Assembly: GCA_017553625.1 (NCBI GenBank)
Contig: JAFZKP010000047.1
Span: forward strand, 62,001 to 126,000
DNA length: 64,000 bases
DNA from: Bacteroidales bacterium
GTDB lineage: Bacteria; Bacteroidota; Bacteroidia; Bacteroidales; F082
Direction of reading: 5' to 3'
The notes beneath the pieces were generated by a model. The model had not been told where the DNA came from and searched no databases. It was given only the letters and a program-made list of their open reading frames with translations. Below, one piece after another: positions 46,120-55,480 of this stretch (position 1 is the stretch's first letter; each line of letters opens with the position of its first letter). The translations under genes and the position numbers were made by a program.

Positions 46120-46905
46120 ATGACTGATGAATTGATTATCAACGGCTTCCGTTCTTTTGACAAAGAGATTACAAGGGAATATTTTTACGGTTATTGCCGT
46201 AAAGCATACGATATTTTTGACAACAAATACCAGCTTCGCAACAAAACCGGGCTTGATTTTTACTCTTTGGCGCATGATTACTACATCAAACTGCTTATCC
46301 ATGATTTCAAGCCACTCCTCGACCGTCCGACTGGGATGAAGCTCTCTTCGTGGATGACCAACGGCTTCCGTTTTGTGGTTCTTGACGCGCTGAAAGCTTA
46401 TAATAAGGAGTTTGCAAATGTTTCCGACACCACTGCCGACGATGTTCTGGAATTTGTTCGTTCGACAGATTATGAGGATGGCATGATGGCTCAGATTGCG
46501 GATGCTGTTTCGTCGTATTACCAGTCAGACCATGTGATGCAGGAGATTGCGCATTACATTTTTTACGAAGGTTATCCGCAAAAAGACGTTGCAGAGATGG
46601 TTCATCTGACCTCTTCCGCCGTAAACCAAAGGTATAAAAAAATGATGGACGAGGTCGTGACACCATACGTCATCGAGAACTACTCCGAAGGGCTTTACAC
46701 TGGCGCAATGCTTGAAATTGCTGAAGAGTCTGTTGATTATGAATGTGCAGGTCTTGGACATATGATGGCACCTCGCCGTAAAGCATCATTCATGCCAAGA
46801 ATTGTCAGGGCTACAGAATACATTGTGTTGCCAAAACCTACAACAAAAGAAAGGATTTTGGTGTTCCTGCTCAAGCTGAAAAGGAAGTTTTTCCCTTTAA
46901 AATAA
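46120..46905 (+). CDS. Sigma-70-like protein with C-terminal HTH
   Basis: 261 aa. The first part resembles sigma region 2 loosely (FYSLAHDYYIKLLIHDFKP, LSSWMTNGFRFVVLDALKAYN). Region 4-like HTH: IFYEGYPQKDVAEMVHLTSSAVNQRYKKMMDEV. After that come 90 residues of unknown type ending in a basic stretch (LLKLKRKFFPLK). It is longer than common ECF sigma factors (about 190 aa). It could be a divergent sigma factor or a DNA-binding protein with a sigma-like fold. The vWA gene lies divergently 110 bp upstream; no anti-sigma gene is adjacent. Confidence 0.6.
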   Translation: MTDELIINGFRSFDKEITREYFYGYCRKAYDIFDNKYQLRNKTGLDFYSLAHDYYIKLLIHDFKPLLDRPTGMKLSSWMTNGFRFVVLDALKAYNKEFANVSDTTADDVLEFVRSTDYEDGMMAQIADAVSSYYQSDHVMQEIAHYIFYEGYPQKDVAEMVHLTSSAVNQRYKKMMDEVVTPYVIENYSEGLYTGAMLEIAEESVDYECAGLGHMMAPRRKASFMPRIVRATEYIVLPKPTTKERILVFLLKLKRKFFPLK

Positions 46906-46918
46906 GGTTTTCAAGGGT

Positions 46919-47389
46919 TTAGACCAGACACAACACCAGCTCTTCGAGATATTTCCTGTCAACATCATCGAAAGTGTTGAGTTTCTCGCTGTCGATGTCG
47001 AGAACCGCAACAACTTCACCGTTTTTAATAATTGGAACCACAATTTCCGACCGTGAAAGGCTGCTGCACGCAATATGACCAGGAAATGCGTCAACATCGG
47101 GAACGACAATGGTTTCCGCTTTCTGCCAGGCGCTTCCGCACACGCCCTTGCCTTTTTTGATGCGCGTGCACGCCAACGGACCTTGGAACGGACCAAGGAC
47201 AAGTTCATCACCGACAACACGATAAAAACCAACCCACCAGAATTGGAAAGTGTCTTTAAGACAAGCCGAGATGTTTGCCATATTTGCAATCGAATCAGGC
47301 TCGCCCTCCACAAGAGATTTTATCTGCGGAATCAGGTTTTCGTACAGCTCTTTTTTATTACTTCCTTTTATAATCAAATCTTCTGACAT
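46919..47389 (-). CDS. GAF-domain free methionine-(R)-sulfoxide reductase-like protein
   Basis: 156 aa, one GAF domain. WVGFYRV, ELVLGPFQGPLACTRI, GVCGSAW and HIACSSLSRSEIVVPI hold the three cysteines of the fRMsr active site. The enzyme reduces free methionine-R-sulfoxide. Its first 16 bp overlap the end of menA, so it is the last gene of the minus-strand chain that begins at 52461. Nothing links it in function to menaquinone synthesis except oxidative stress in general. Confidence 0.85.
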   Translation of the reverse strand: MSEDLIIKGSNKKELYENLIPQIKSLVEGEPDSIANMANISACLKDTFQFWWVGFYRVVGDELVLGPFQGPLACTRIKKGKGVCGSAWQKAETIVVPDVDAFPGHIACSSLSRSEIVVPIIKNGEVVAVLDIDSEKLNTFDDVDRKYLEELVLCLV

Positions 47390-48252
47390 ATTACAAAAAT
47401 TACAATTGTTATAGCTAAAACAATGGCTTCAAGTGATGACATTCCAATTAACTTATTGAGTTCCATGCCCTTAGCTTTTGTAAATCTTATCGAAACAAAA
47501 ATGGAATAAACAAGAAAAGGAATCAAAAAACAAAGTATCGCGATTTCATCAAAAACCCAGTAAACCAAGGCGGTGGCGACAATCGGATTAAGATAAAAAA
47601 CAATCCTCATGAAACGCTTACCAAATAATGTGACGGTTGTGTTTTTCCCATTTTTAAAATCCTGTTCCGCGTCGCGATAATTATTGACAATCAACAAGTT
47701 ATTTGCAACAATACCGATAGTTAGTCCCGCAACTATTATTTGATTGTTGATGAATCCAGTTTGGATGAAAAACGTCAAAACAACCGGAGCGATGCCGTAG
47801 AACAACACCACTGCAACGTCGCCGAGAGCGTGTCGTGACAGAGGGAACGGACCTGCCGAATATGCAAGCGCACACAACAAAATTACGATTCCGAAAGGCA
47901 AGAGAACCCAACCACCCCAATACAATAAAGTGCAGCCTAAAAGAAACGTCAAAATGCTCCACAAAATGATTCCACGACGCATTATTTGTGGAGAAATCAA
48001 ACCGGAGGCGACCATTCTTTGTGGTCCAAGACGTTCATTGTCAGCGCCTTTTATACCATCGGCGTAGTCGTTTACAAAATTTGAGAGAATCTGCGCCATC
48101 ACAGCGAAAACGAGGCAAATTATTGCTGGCAACCAGTTGATTTTCATGAAAATAGATGCAAGTGCCAATGACATTATGACTGGGGCCATTGAAACAGGTA
48201 AGGTTTTTGGTCTTGCCGCTTTAATCCAATATTTTAATGCAAGGTTTCCCAT
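47374..48252 (-). CDS. menA: 1,4-dihydroxy-2-naphthoate polyprenyltransferase MenA
   Basis: 292 aa with about eight membrane segments. ARPKTLPVSMAPVI is the usual MenA N-terminus. NDYADGIKGADNERLGP contains the first Asp-rich motif (NDYxDxxxGxD) and NNYRDAEQDFKNGKNTT the second. It attaches the polyprenyl tail to DHNA in the membrane, giving demethylmenaquinone. menG is 3 bp upstream, so two consecutive steps are encoded together. Menaquinone is the probable electron carrier for the Hdr-like complex in this window. Confidence 0.92.
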   Translation of the reverse strand: MGNLALKYWIKAARPKTLPVSMAPVIMSLALASIFMKINWLPAIICLVFAVMAQILSNFVNDYADGIKGADNERLGPQRMVASGLISPQIMRRGIILWSILTFLLGCTLLYWGGWVLLPFGIVILLCALAYSAGPFPLSRHALGDVAVVLFYGIAPVVLTFFIQTGFINNQIIVAGLTIGIVANNLLIVNNYRDAEQDFKNGKNTTVTLFGKRFMRIVFYLNPIVATALVYWVFDEIAILCFLIPFLVYSIFVSIRFTKAKGMELNKLIGMSSLEAIVLAITIVIFVICQKI

Positions 48253-48255
48253 TTC

Positions 48256-48969
48256 TCACGATTTTTCAGCCTGATAAATCCTACACAAGCCAAACGACAG
48301 CGCATTATGTCTAACACTTTGATAACCAGCAGATTTCAAAATATTTATAAACTCTTTAGGCATCGGAAACTCAGCGACTGTTTTCTGAAGATAGCGATAG
48401 GCGTTTTTGTTACCGGAGACCAATTTTCCGACAAGGGGTAGAATATTTTTAAAATAAAGATTATAAATCCAACGGACGATAACATTTTGAGGCTCAGAGA
48501 GTTCCAAAACGAACAAAGAACTCTTCGGCTTCAAGATACGCAAGATTTCCTTCAAGCCTTTCTCCCTGTCGGAAAAATTCCTGACACCGAAAGCTACAAA
48601 TACCGCATCAAATGTATCATCTTGAAAATCAATGTTTTCTGCGCATGAATTATAGAAATCGATTCTATCGGACATGTTGAGTTTTTCAATCTTCCCCTTC
48701 CCTATCTCAAGCATCTTTTCAGAAATATCGATGGCGTAAACATGAGCGTTTTCTATGCTTTTCGCAATTTGGACGGTAGAATCCGCGGTGCCGCAAGCAA
48801 CGTCAAGAATCAGAGGGTGCGAGACTTCAGAAAGCGATTTTTTCAAACGCCGTACCGCTTTGCGCCTCCAAGATTTGTCAACATTAAGGGAAAGGATATG
48901 GTTCAACTTATCGTAAGTCGGCGCTATATCGTTGAACATCAATGCGATATACTCTTTTTCAGTAGCCAT
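48256..48969 (-). CDS. Demethylmenaquinone methyltransferase MenG/UbiE
   Basis: 237 aa from ATG 48969 (MATEKEYIALMFNDIAPTYDKLNHILS). LILDVACGTADSTVQI is the SAM-binding motif I, YAIDISEKML follows, and FDAVFVAFGVRNFSD and LELSEPQNVIVRWIYNLYF are the UbiE/MenG signatures. It methylates demethylmenaquinone to menaquinone with SAM. The start overlaps the rarA stop by 11 bp. An upstream extension in the same frame only reads through rarA codons and is not used. Confidence 0.93.
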   Translation of the reverse strand: MATEKEYIALMFNDIAPTYDKLNHILSLNVDKSWRRKAVRRLKKSLSEVSHPLILDVACGTADSTVQIAKSIENAHVYAIDISEKMLEIGKGKIEKLNMSDRIDFYNSCAENIDFQDDTFDAVFVAFGVRNFSDREKGLKEILRILKPKSSLFVLELSEPQNVIVRWIYNLYFKNILPLVGKLVSGNKNAYRYLQKTVAEFPMPKEFINILKSAGYQSVRHNALSFGLCRIYQAEKS

Positions 48970-50242
48970 ATTTGTCTTTCCATTTTGCTTTAAGCGAACG
49001 ACGCAATTCCATCTCTTTCGGGTTATCCTGCGGTGAATAAAGCCGTGTTCCTGTAATCTCTTCAGGCAAGAACTCCTGTTCCACGAAGTTGCCTGGATAG
49101 CTGTGCGCATATTTGTAACCGTCAGAATATCCAATGTCTTTCATGAGTTTCGTCGGGGCGTTACGAAGATGCAGAGGCACGCTGAGGTTGCCTGTTTTCC
49201 GCACCAGAGCCTGTGCCGAGTCGATAGCTACGACGGCGGCGTTGCTTTTTGCCGAAGAAGCGAGATAAGTGGCGGTCTGCGATAGAATAATCCTGCTTTC
49301 TGGCCATCCGATTTTATTGACAGCGTCGAAACATGCATTTGCAAGCAAAAGCGCGTTAGGATTGGCGTTTCCGATGTCCTCTGAAGCCATAATCAGCATC
49401 CTTCGGGCAATGAAAAGCGGGTCTTCACCAGCCTCAATCATCCTCGCGAGATAATAAACAGCCGCGTTAGGGTCGCTGCCGCGTAATGATTTTATAAACG
49501 CCGAAATTATGTCGTAATGCATCTCGCCGAGACGGTCGTATTTCAGCAGGTTGCTCTGAATGTATTTTGTCGTAACCTCATTATTCACAACGAGTTTCTC
49601 TGATTCAGGAGCTTCATCGTCAAGCATTCCGACGACCAAATCGATTGCGTTGAGCAACTTTCGCGCATCTCCCCCGCTGATTTGCATCAAAGCTTCGTCT
49701 TCTTCGATGACTATTTCCTTGTTATAATCATCTTTCAAAACCTCGATAGCGTTGACAATCAATTTCTTAAGATCATCTTTTTCAAGGCTTTTCATGATAT
49801 AGACCTGACATCTCGACAAAAGCGGAGAAATCACTTCAAAACTCGGGTTTTCAGTCGTGGCACCTATCAAGGTCACCAAACCTTTCTCCACCGCCCCAAG
49901 AAGCGAGTCCTGCTGGGCTTTTGAGAAACGATGGATTTCGTCGATGAACAAAATCGGTGCTTCTGGAGCCATGCGCGCACGGTCATATACCTCACGCACG
50001 TCTTTAACGCCGCTACTCACGGCGCTGAGCACGAAAAACTGGCGTTTCACCTGTTTTGAAATGATATATGCGAGGGTTGTCTTACCCACGCCTGGAGGCC
50101 CCCAAAAAATCATCGACGGGATATGACCGCTCTCAATGGCGCGACGCAACACAGCATTGGGACCGATCAGATGCTCCTGCCCTATGTATCCGTCCAACGA
50201 GGTCGGACGCAGACGTTCCGCCAAAGGCTTGGATGATTTCAT
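48959..50242 (-). CDS. rarA: Replication-associated recombination protein RarA/MgsA
   Basis: 427 aa. GPPGVGKT (Walker A), LFIDEIHRFSKAQQDSLL (Walker B), ATTENPSFEV (sensor 1) and the C-terminal MgsA domain with RGSDPNAAVYYLARMIEAGEDPLFIARRM. A clamp-loader-like AAA+ ATPase that acts at stalled forks. Start overlaps the peptidase stop by 4 bp and the stop overlaps menG by 11 bp, so translation is probably coupled. Confidence 0.94.
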   Translation of the reverse strand: MKSSKPLAERLRPTSLDGYIGQEHLIGPNAVLRRAIESGHIPSMIFWGPPGVGKTTLAYIISKQVKRQFFVLSAVSSGVKDVREVYDRARMAPEAPILFIDEIHRFSKAQQDSLLGAVEKGLVTLIGATTENPSFEVISPLLSRCQVYIMKSLEKDDLKKLIVNAIEVLKDDYNKEIVIEEDEALMQISGGDARKLLNAIDLVVGMLDDEAPESEKLVVNNEVTTKYIQSNLLKYDRLGEMHYDIISAFIKSLRGSDPNAAVYYLARMIEAGEDPLFIARRMLIMASEDIGNANPNALLLANACFDAVNKIGWPESRIILSQTATYLASSAKSNAAVVAIDSAQALVRKTGNLSVPLHLRNAPTKLMKDIGYSDGYKYAHSYPGNFVEQEFLPEEITGTRLYSPQDNPKEMELRRSLKAKWKDKYGY

Positions 50243-51927
50243 TTTCTGATAAATCTGTCACCAGTGGATTCAATGACATTTTTCTTCCAAGAATCCGGAT
50301 AACCAGGCTGTTTCGGCTTTGCCGGATAACCATGACCATTGCCGAAAAACTCGCCGTTTTCCTCCGGCTTTACATTGCTGTCCAAGTATTTGACAAGCAA
50401 GAAGTTATCCAATTCCTTCCACCTTTTAACAGTATTAAATCCCAGTTTTCTCGAAAACTTTGTCAAAACGGCGACTGCTTCTTCTGTCTTGCCGTCCTCT
50501 AACAAGTCAACGACATGATTATCAGTCTTTTTCACTTGTTCCTGATAACTGTTTTCAAGCTCGCTCTGCACTTTTTGAATGTCACCGATCACTCTGTTAT
50601 AAAACAGATATTTGAAATGCGCAACACGGTTAAACACCCAGAAAGCGGCGTTGTCGGAATAAGTAAGCATGTCGCCATTCCCCTGACGGAATTCAATTGG
50701 AACCTCTGTAATAGAGCAATAGAACGGGGTGTAAACCGTTGAGTTAGTGTCATCTACGCCGAACCAAATAATTCCACCGACCACGTCAGGCATCCAGTTT
50801 CTCGTTTGTGCAATGAATGAAAAACCAGTCTGCATAGTCTCGACGCTTCTCTCATTGAAATACTTTTCACCATTGTACTCCCAATATAACGGGTTGCAGC
50901 GGAACGGTGAGCCGAATGGACCTGCTCCTACATCCAATGTCTTGTCGAGTTCAGTGCCTTGGAAATGATTGCGCATGAAAGACATCATGTCGTTAAGCGA
51001 AATCTGACGGTTTGGCTTGACATACAATGGCATACGACCATGTTCAAGGTCTTTTCCTGTGACGTAATCCCAATATTCGTCCATGCCATCGCACACCTCA
51101 TTAAACATCGCCCACACTCTCAGGTCGCAGATGCGAGCTGCCGAGAAATCGACTGGAGCGTAAGCCGCGCTGAAGTCAAATTCCTTGTCTTTGCCTTCAA
51201 AATAGCCTTTTTTTCTTGCAAACGTTATGATGTCGTGTTTGTAAATCACATCAACATCATTATTATAAAGCTTTTTCCAGTCTTTGTCGGTGATTGATTT
51301 CTTGCCGTCTCTCAACGGGAATGTCTGTATTCTCGCGGCATTCGCGTGACCAGAGATACATCCGTCAGGTATTCTGATGGCAACCCAGACAGCTCCTTTT
51401 TCACTGCCTTTTCCAATGATTTCCATATACCACACCTCGTTTTTGTCGGATATGGAAAACGTCTCTCCATCACTGCCGTAGCCATATTCTTCAACCAAAT
51501 CAGCCATTATCTTGATGGCTTCGCGGGCTGATTTGCTGCGTTCTAGAGCCATAAACATCAGGCTACCGTAATCAATCAGACCGTTCGGGTCAACAAGCTC
51601 CTCACGACCGCCAAAAGTCGTCTCACCCATCGCCACCTGATTCTCATTGATATAGCCAACAACTTGATAAGTGTGAGCCGGTTGCGGCACAGAGCCTCTT
51701 ATTTCATTTGTTCCCCTGTCGTAGATGGTTCTCACGCTGCCTTCCGCCCAATCAGCGGCGGGAGTGTAATAAAGCTCGCCGTATCTGATGTGTGAATCAG
51801 CGACGTATGTTATGAAATTAGAGCCGTCAACAGTCGCGCCCTTTGTCACCAAGAAGTTAGTGCAAGCAAATGATGTCAGACCTGACACCAAAAACAATGC
51901 TGCAATTAATGATTTCAAGTATTTCAT
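50239..51927 (-). CDS. C69-family dipeptidase, exported
   Basis: 562 aa. A signal peptide (MKYLKSLIAALFLVSGLTSFA) ends directly before CTNFLVTKGATVDGS. Cys22 would become the N-terminal nucleophile, the normal activation in peptidase C69. Other family marks: MGETTFGGREELVDPNGLIDY, YGYGSDGETFSI, GCISGHANAARI. It breaks down dipeptides in the periplasm. The start is 15 bp after DUF456. Confidence 0.88.
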   Translation of the reverse strand: MKYLKSLIAALFLVSGLTSFACTNFLVTKGATVDGSNFITYVADSHIRYGELYYTPAADWAEGSVRTIYDRGTNEIRGSVPQPAHTYQVVGYINENQVAMGETTFGGREELVDPNGLIDYGSLMFMALERSKSAREAIKIMADLVEEYGYGSDGETFSISDKNEVWYMEIIGKGSEKGAVWVAIRIPDGCISGHANAARIQTFPLRDGKKSITDKDWKKLYNNDVDVIYKHDIITFARKKGYFEGKDKEFDFSAAYAPVDFSAARICDLRVWAMFNEVCDGMDEYWDYVTGKDLEHGRMPLYVKPNRQISLNDMMSFMRNHFQGTELDKTLDVGAGPFGSPFRCNPLYWEYNGEKYFNERSVETMQTGFSFIAQTRNWMPDVVGGIIWFGVDDTNSTVYTPFYCSITEVPIEFRQGNGDMLTYSDNAAFWVFNRVAHFKYLFYNRVIGDIQKVQSELENSYQEQVKKTDNHVVDLLEDGKTEEAVAVLTKFSRKLGFNTVKRWKELDNFLLVKYLDSNVKPEENGEFFGNGHGYPAKPKQPGYPDSWKKNVIESTGDRFIRK

Positions 51928-51942
51928 ATCAAATAATTTTAA

Positions 51943-52461
51943 TCAAAAAACAATATGAATAATATCCTTAACTACATAAAAACCAATGACTAACGTATAA
52001 ATAATCTTCATTAGAGTGCCTGTCACAAAGCCTACAAACGAGCCGATTGCCGAGCGCCATGCGAGATTGTCAGGAGTCCCGCCCATCTTTTCTCCAATAT
52101 ATGCGCCAACGAACGGTCCCGCAAGTATCCCGATGATTCCAAACGGTCCGATGACAATACCCAAAAACGGAAGCACAAAAACGCTGACTATCAATCCGAT
52201 AGTACTTCCTCTCACCCCCGATTTCGTGCCGCCGAATTTTTTGGTGCCCCAAACCGGGACAATATAGTCGAGCACTGTGATAGCCACACAAATCAGACCT
52301 GTGATTGCCAAAAACTGCGCCGAATAAGTGATATATTGGGTCCAATGCAGCAACAGCAACGCCAAATATGATATTGGAGTCCCCGGAACTCCAGGGATAA
52401 CATCACCGATTAGCCCAACAATTATTGCGACTAAAGCCAATACAATCAACAAATAGTCCAT
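51943..52461 (-). CDS. DUF456 membrane protein
   Basis: 172 aa with four or five hydrophobic segments. VGLIGDVIPGVPGTPISYLALLL and the Gly-rich FGIIGILAGPFVGAYIGEKM are typical of DUF456. Function is unknown. It is the first gene of the six-gene chain DUF456, C69 peptidase, rarA, menG, menA, fRMsr. A TAACTTTG box on the minus strand (52477-52484) is the likely promoter of the chain. Confidence 0.82.
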   Translation of the reverse strand: MDYLLIVLALVAIIVGLIGDVIPGVPGTPISYLALLLLHWTQYITYSAQFLAITGLICVAITVLDYIVPVWGTKKFGGTKSGVRGSTIGLIVSVFVLPFLGIVIGPFGIIGILAGPFVGAYIGEKMGGTPDNLAWRSAIGSFVGFVTGTLMKIIYTLVIGFYVVKDIIHIVF

Positions 52462-52476
52462 ATTAAAAATTTGCTA

Positions 52477-52525
52477 CAAAGTTAAAAATTTTTTGTTGAC
52501 ATTTGACAAAAAACATATATCTTTG
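52477..52525. promoter_or_regulatory. Divergent promoters for the DUF456 chain and the PorV/PorQ-like pair
   Basis: Minus strand: TAACTTTG at 52477-52484. Plus strand: TTG at 52496-52498, 19-bp spacer, TATCTTTG at 52518-52525. Confidence 0.6.
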
Positions 52526-52555
52526 CAAAAAATATTACAAAACAAAAACTAAAAA

Positions 52556-53383
52556 ATGAAAAGAAACCTTTTATTAATAGGTGTAATCCTATTCAGTTTC
52601 CCTTGTTATTCTTGGGATTTGTCTGGAATCGCAGGCGGTCGCGGTTCTTCAATGGGCTTTTGCTCGGTGGCTTCAAATGATTTCTGGAGCGTTCACAATA
52701 ATCCGGCTGGAATGTCCGATTGGCGAACTATGTCTTTCGGACTCTCTTATGAAAACCGGTTCTTCATGAAAGAACTGAGCGTTTACAACACGGCTTGCAT
52801 TTTGCCAGTAAAATTTGGTGTTTTCGGAATGTCATACAGCAGATTCGGCTTTGAAAGCTATAACGAGAACAAAGTCAGTTTGTCGTATGCGCGAGCCTTT
52901 GGTCCATATCTTAAAATCGGCTTGCAGCTTGATTATCTGATGGTTAAATTCTCAGACAATTACGTAAAACGACGAACGGCAACGTTTGAGCTTGGATTGC
53001 AGTCAAACATAACAGATGACCTTTGTCTTGGAGTTTACATTTTCAATCCAACAAACTCTAAAATAAAATCGATTGACAATCAGCACATTCCGATTGTATT
53101 GCGTTTTGGTTTTTCTTACAAAATAACGAAAGATTTTCTCGCCACAACCGAAGTTGAATATGATAATCAGCGAAAACTTGATTATCGTATCGGATTGGAA
53201 TACAACACTTTAAGCGATTTTTACATACGTTTTGGAGTACGAACCAATCCAGCCACAGCTTGTTTCGGAGTTGGATATACATTAAACAGAATCATTGTCG
53301 ACGTTGGAGCAACTATGAACCAATACACTGGCGTAACTTTTCAAAGCAGTCTGATATTCAAAATCAAGGAGGCTGGCTTATGA
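52556..53383 (+). CDS. PorV/PorQ-like outer membrane protein
   Basis: 275 aa. Signal peptide to CYSW. Mature protein begins with a Gly-rich turn (GIAGGRGSSMGFCSVA), then WSVHNNPAGMS, the NPAG motif of PorV/PorQ/FadL-like barrels. Regular beta-strands follow to the end (FQSSLIFKI). PorV and PorQ take part in T9SS cargo handling, but similarity in this short family is general, so a T9SS role is uncertain. The following gene overlaps its stop by 4 bp (ATGA). Confidence 0.65.
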   Translation: MKRNLLLIGVILFSFPCYSWDLSGIAGGRGSSMGFCSVASNDFWSVHNNPAGMSDWRTMSFGLSYENRFFMKELSVYNTACILPVKFGVFGMSYSRFGFESYNENKVSLSYARAFGPYLKIGLQLDYLMVKFSDNYVKRRTATFELGLQSNITDDLCLGVYIFNPTNSKIKSIDNQHIPIVLRFGFSYKITKDFLATTEVEYDNQRKLDYRIGLEYNTLSDFYIRFGVRTNPATACFGVGYTLNRIIVDVGATMNQYTGVTFQSSLIFKIKEAGL

Positions 53384-55383
53384 AAAGAATATTGATACCT
53401 TTATTAATAATGCTTTCGTTCCCGATTTTTGCCCAAAACAGCATTACTGACGAAATTATCATTGACCAGATTGAAAGAATGGTTGAAAATTCTGACGAAG
53501 AAGTCGATATTAATGAGCTTATCGAGAATTATTGGAGTATTTGTGAGAATAAAATCAACATCAACAATCCAGATGAGTTAAACCAACTGATTGAGTTACA
53601 TTTAGTTAACGTTTTTATCATTGAGAACATAAACTCTTACAGAAAAAATTTCGGCGACCTCATGACGTTCGATGAACTTCAATTTATCGAAGGCATTGAT
53701 AAAATGACGAGTAACATCCTAAAACCATTGATTATCTTTGAAAAACCGTCAGAAAAAGAGAAATTTCGAGCAAAAGACCTGTGGAAATATGGCAAACATC
53801 AAACCATTTTCCAACTAGAACAATGTTTCAATGAAAAAGCGGGTTACAAAGAGCAAAAATATCTTGGGAGTCCGCGAAAAATGATGCTTAGATACAGTTT
53901 CAGTTCCCGCAACAAGCTCGAATTTGGCTTCGCTATGGAAAAAGATGCCGGAGAAAAAAACATCCTTGATTTTTTTTCTTTCCATTTTCTGATTAAAGAT
54001 TTGAAATTTGTGAGAACATTGGCTCTTGGCGATTACCAACTCACATTCGGTCAAGGACTTACGATGGGTTCTGGAATTGCGTTTGCAGCAAGCGGAGGCT
54101 CACTCTTAAGGAAAAACAAAAAGATTCGTGCCTCAAAATCAGCAAATGAAACGAGATATTTGCGGGGAATCGCAACCACATTGAATTACAAAGACTTGGA
54201 ATTAACTTTGTTTTATTCAAACAAGAAAGTCGATGCCAATGTCAGCGTCACCGACAGTCTTGGCGAACCACAAGTCGTCACAGCGTTGCAACAAACAGGA
54301 TTACATCGCACTCACAGCGAACTCGTTGACAGACATGCGATTAAACAGCAATTGTTTGGCGGAAATTTCAGTTATCGACGTTCCAATTTTCAGATTGGCT
54401 ATACAATACACAAAACTGTTTTAAGCTGCAATTTGATTCCAGAGCCAAGACTATACAACACGTTTTATTTTCGTGGCAAATCGCTTGTAAACCAAGGAGT
54501 TGACTTTTATTATGTTTTAAAAAAGTTTGCTTTTTACGGTGAGGCTGCAATCAGTGACAACAACGCGCCTACCGCATTGCTCGGGACCACTGTACAACCC
54601 ACGGGATATATTGATTTTACAGTGCTTTACAGATATTATGACAAGGCGTATCACAATTTTTACTGCAACTCATACGCTTCCGGCAGCAGTGCTCGTAATG
54701 AAAAGGGATTATACCTCTCTACATCAATAACTTTTGCACCGAGATGGCGATTTATAGCTACGGTTGATTTCCCGCAATCCGATTGGATAAAAACCACGGC
54801 ATACGCTCCAAGCAGAACGCAGGATTATAATCTTCAAATAAATCATCAGATAAACAGCAAATCATTGTTTTTCATCCAGTTTAGATACAAAAACAAAGAG
54901 AAAAACGGTTCAGGTGAGAACACTTACATGCGACAATTAATACACGAACGCAAAATGTCGCTGCGTTTTCACATCACCTACCCTGTCAGCAATGGTGTTA
55001 TATTAAAAAATCGAGTGGAATTTAGTAAAAACAGAGACGCACAAAAAATCGGCACAAGTTATCTGATTTATCAGGATATACTATACAATCCGGAAAATCG
55101 ACCATACAGTATCGCATTCAGATACGCCTTATTTGACAGTCCAAACGGTGCAGTATACGCATACGAAAACGACATTTTAAACGCTTTTTCGATTGGCGGT
55201 TTGTATCACAAAGGCTTGAGAATCTATCTATTAGGAAAAGTGAAGCTTCGATACGGGATATCGGTAAATGCAAAAATAGGCTGCACGATATACAATGATG
55301 TCAATGAGATTGGAAGCGGGTTGGAGAAAATTGATGGTAACGTGAAAACTGACGGCAAAATTCAGATTGTTTGGAAGCTGTAG
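53380..55383 (+). CDS. Outer membrane barrel protein with helix-hairpin-helix N-region
   Basis: 667 aa from ATG 53380, chosen because it gives a signal peptide (MKRILIPLLIMLSFPIFAQ); an earlier in-frame start would lie inside the preceding gene. Residues about 25-125 are acidic and helical with ININNPDELNQLIEL, resembling the first half of a ComEA-like helix-hairpin-helix repeat. The rest has barrel-like beta-strands (MLRYSFSSRNKLEFGFAME to KIQIVWKL). Such proteins are common in Bacteroidota and not characterised. Translation is coupled to the PorV/PorQ-like gene. Confidence 0.7.
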   Translation: MKRILIPLLIMLSFPIFAQNSITDEIIIDQIERMVENSDEEVDINELIENYWSICENKININNPDELNQLIELHLVNVFIIENINSYRKNFGDLMTFDELQFIEGIDKMTSNILKPLIIFEKPSEKEKFRAKDLWKYGKHQTIFQLEQCFNEKAGYKEQKYLGSPRKMMLRYSFSSRNKLEFGFAMEKDAGEKNILDFFSFHFLIKDLKFVRTLALGDYQLTFGQGLTMGSGIAFAASGGSLLRKNKKIRASKSANETRYLRGIATTLNYKDLELTLFYSNKKVDANVSVTDSLGEPQVVTALQQTGLHRTHSELVDRHAIKQQLFGGNFSYRRSNFQIGYTIHKTVLSCNLIPEPRLYNTFYFRGKSLVNQGVDFYYVLKKFAFYGEAAISDNNAPTALLGTTVQPTGYIDFTVLYRYYDKAYHNFYCNSYASGSSARNEKGLYLSTSITFAPRWRFIATVDFPQSDWIKTTAYAPSRTQDYNLQINHQINSKSLFFIQFRYKNKEKNGSGENTYMRQLIHERKMSLRFHITYPVSNGVILKNRVEFSKNRDAQKIGTSYLIYQDILYNPENRPYSIAFRYALFDSPNGAVYAYENDILNAFSIGGLYHKGLRIYLLGKVKLRYGISVNAKIGCTIYNDVNEIGSGLEKIDGNVKTDGKIQIVWKL

Positions 55384-55479
55384 CGTGTCTTCGACACGCC
55401 TTTGAGAAGTTACGAGTCTACAAGCCCCACACTGCGCTACGCTTGTGAGGGAATATTCAAGTATCGTGTCTTCGACACG
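55384..55479. repeat. Two identical CGTGTCTTCGACACG hairpins between convergent genes
   Basis: The 15-bp palindrome occurs at 55384-55398 and 55465-55479; a third hairpin, ACAAGC/GCTTGT (55420-55425 with 55441-55446), lies between. There is no T-run, but the position after two convergent genes suggests a transcription end or an RNA-processing site. Confidence 0.55.
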
Positions 55480-55480
55480 A

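Noticed and set aside
48970-49134. 55-residue N-terminal extension of MenG
   Set aside because: It only reads through rarA codons in another frame; MenG homology starts at the ATG at 48969.
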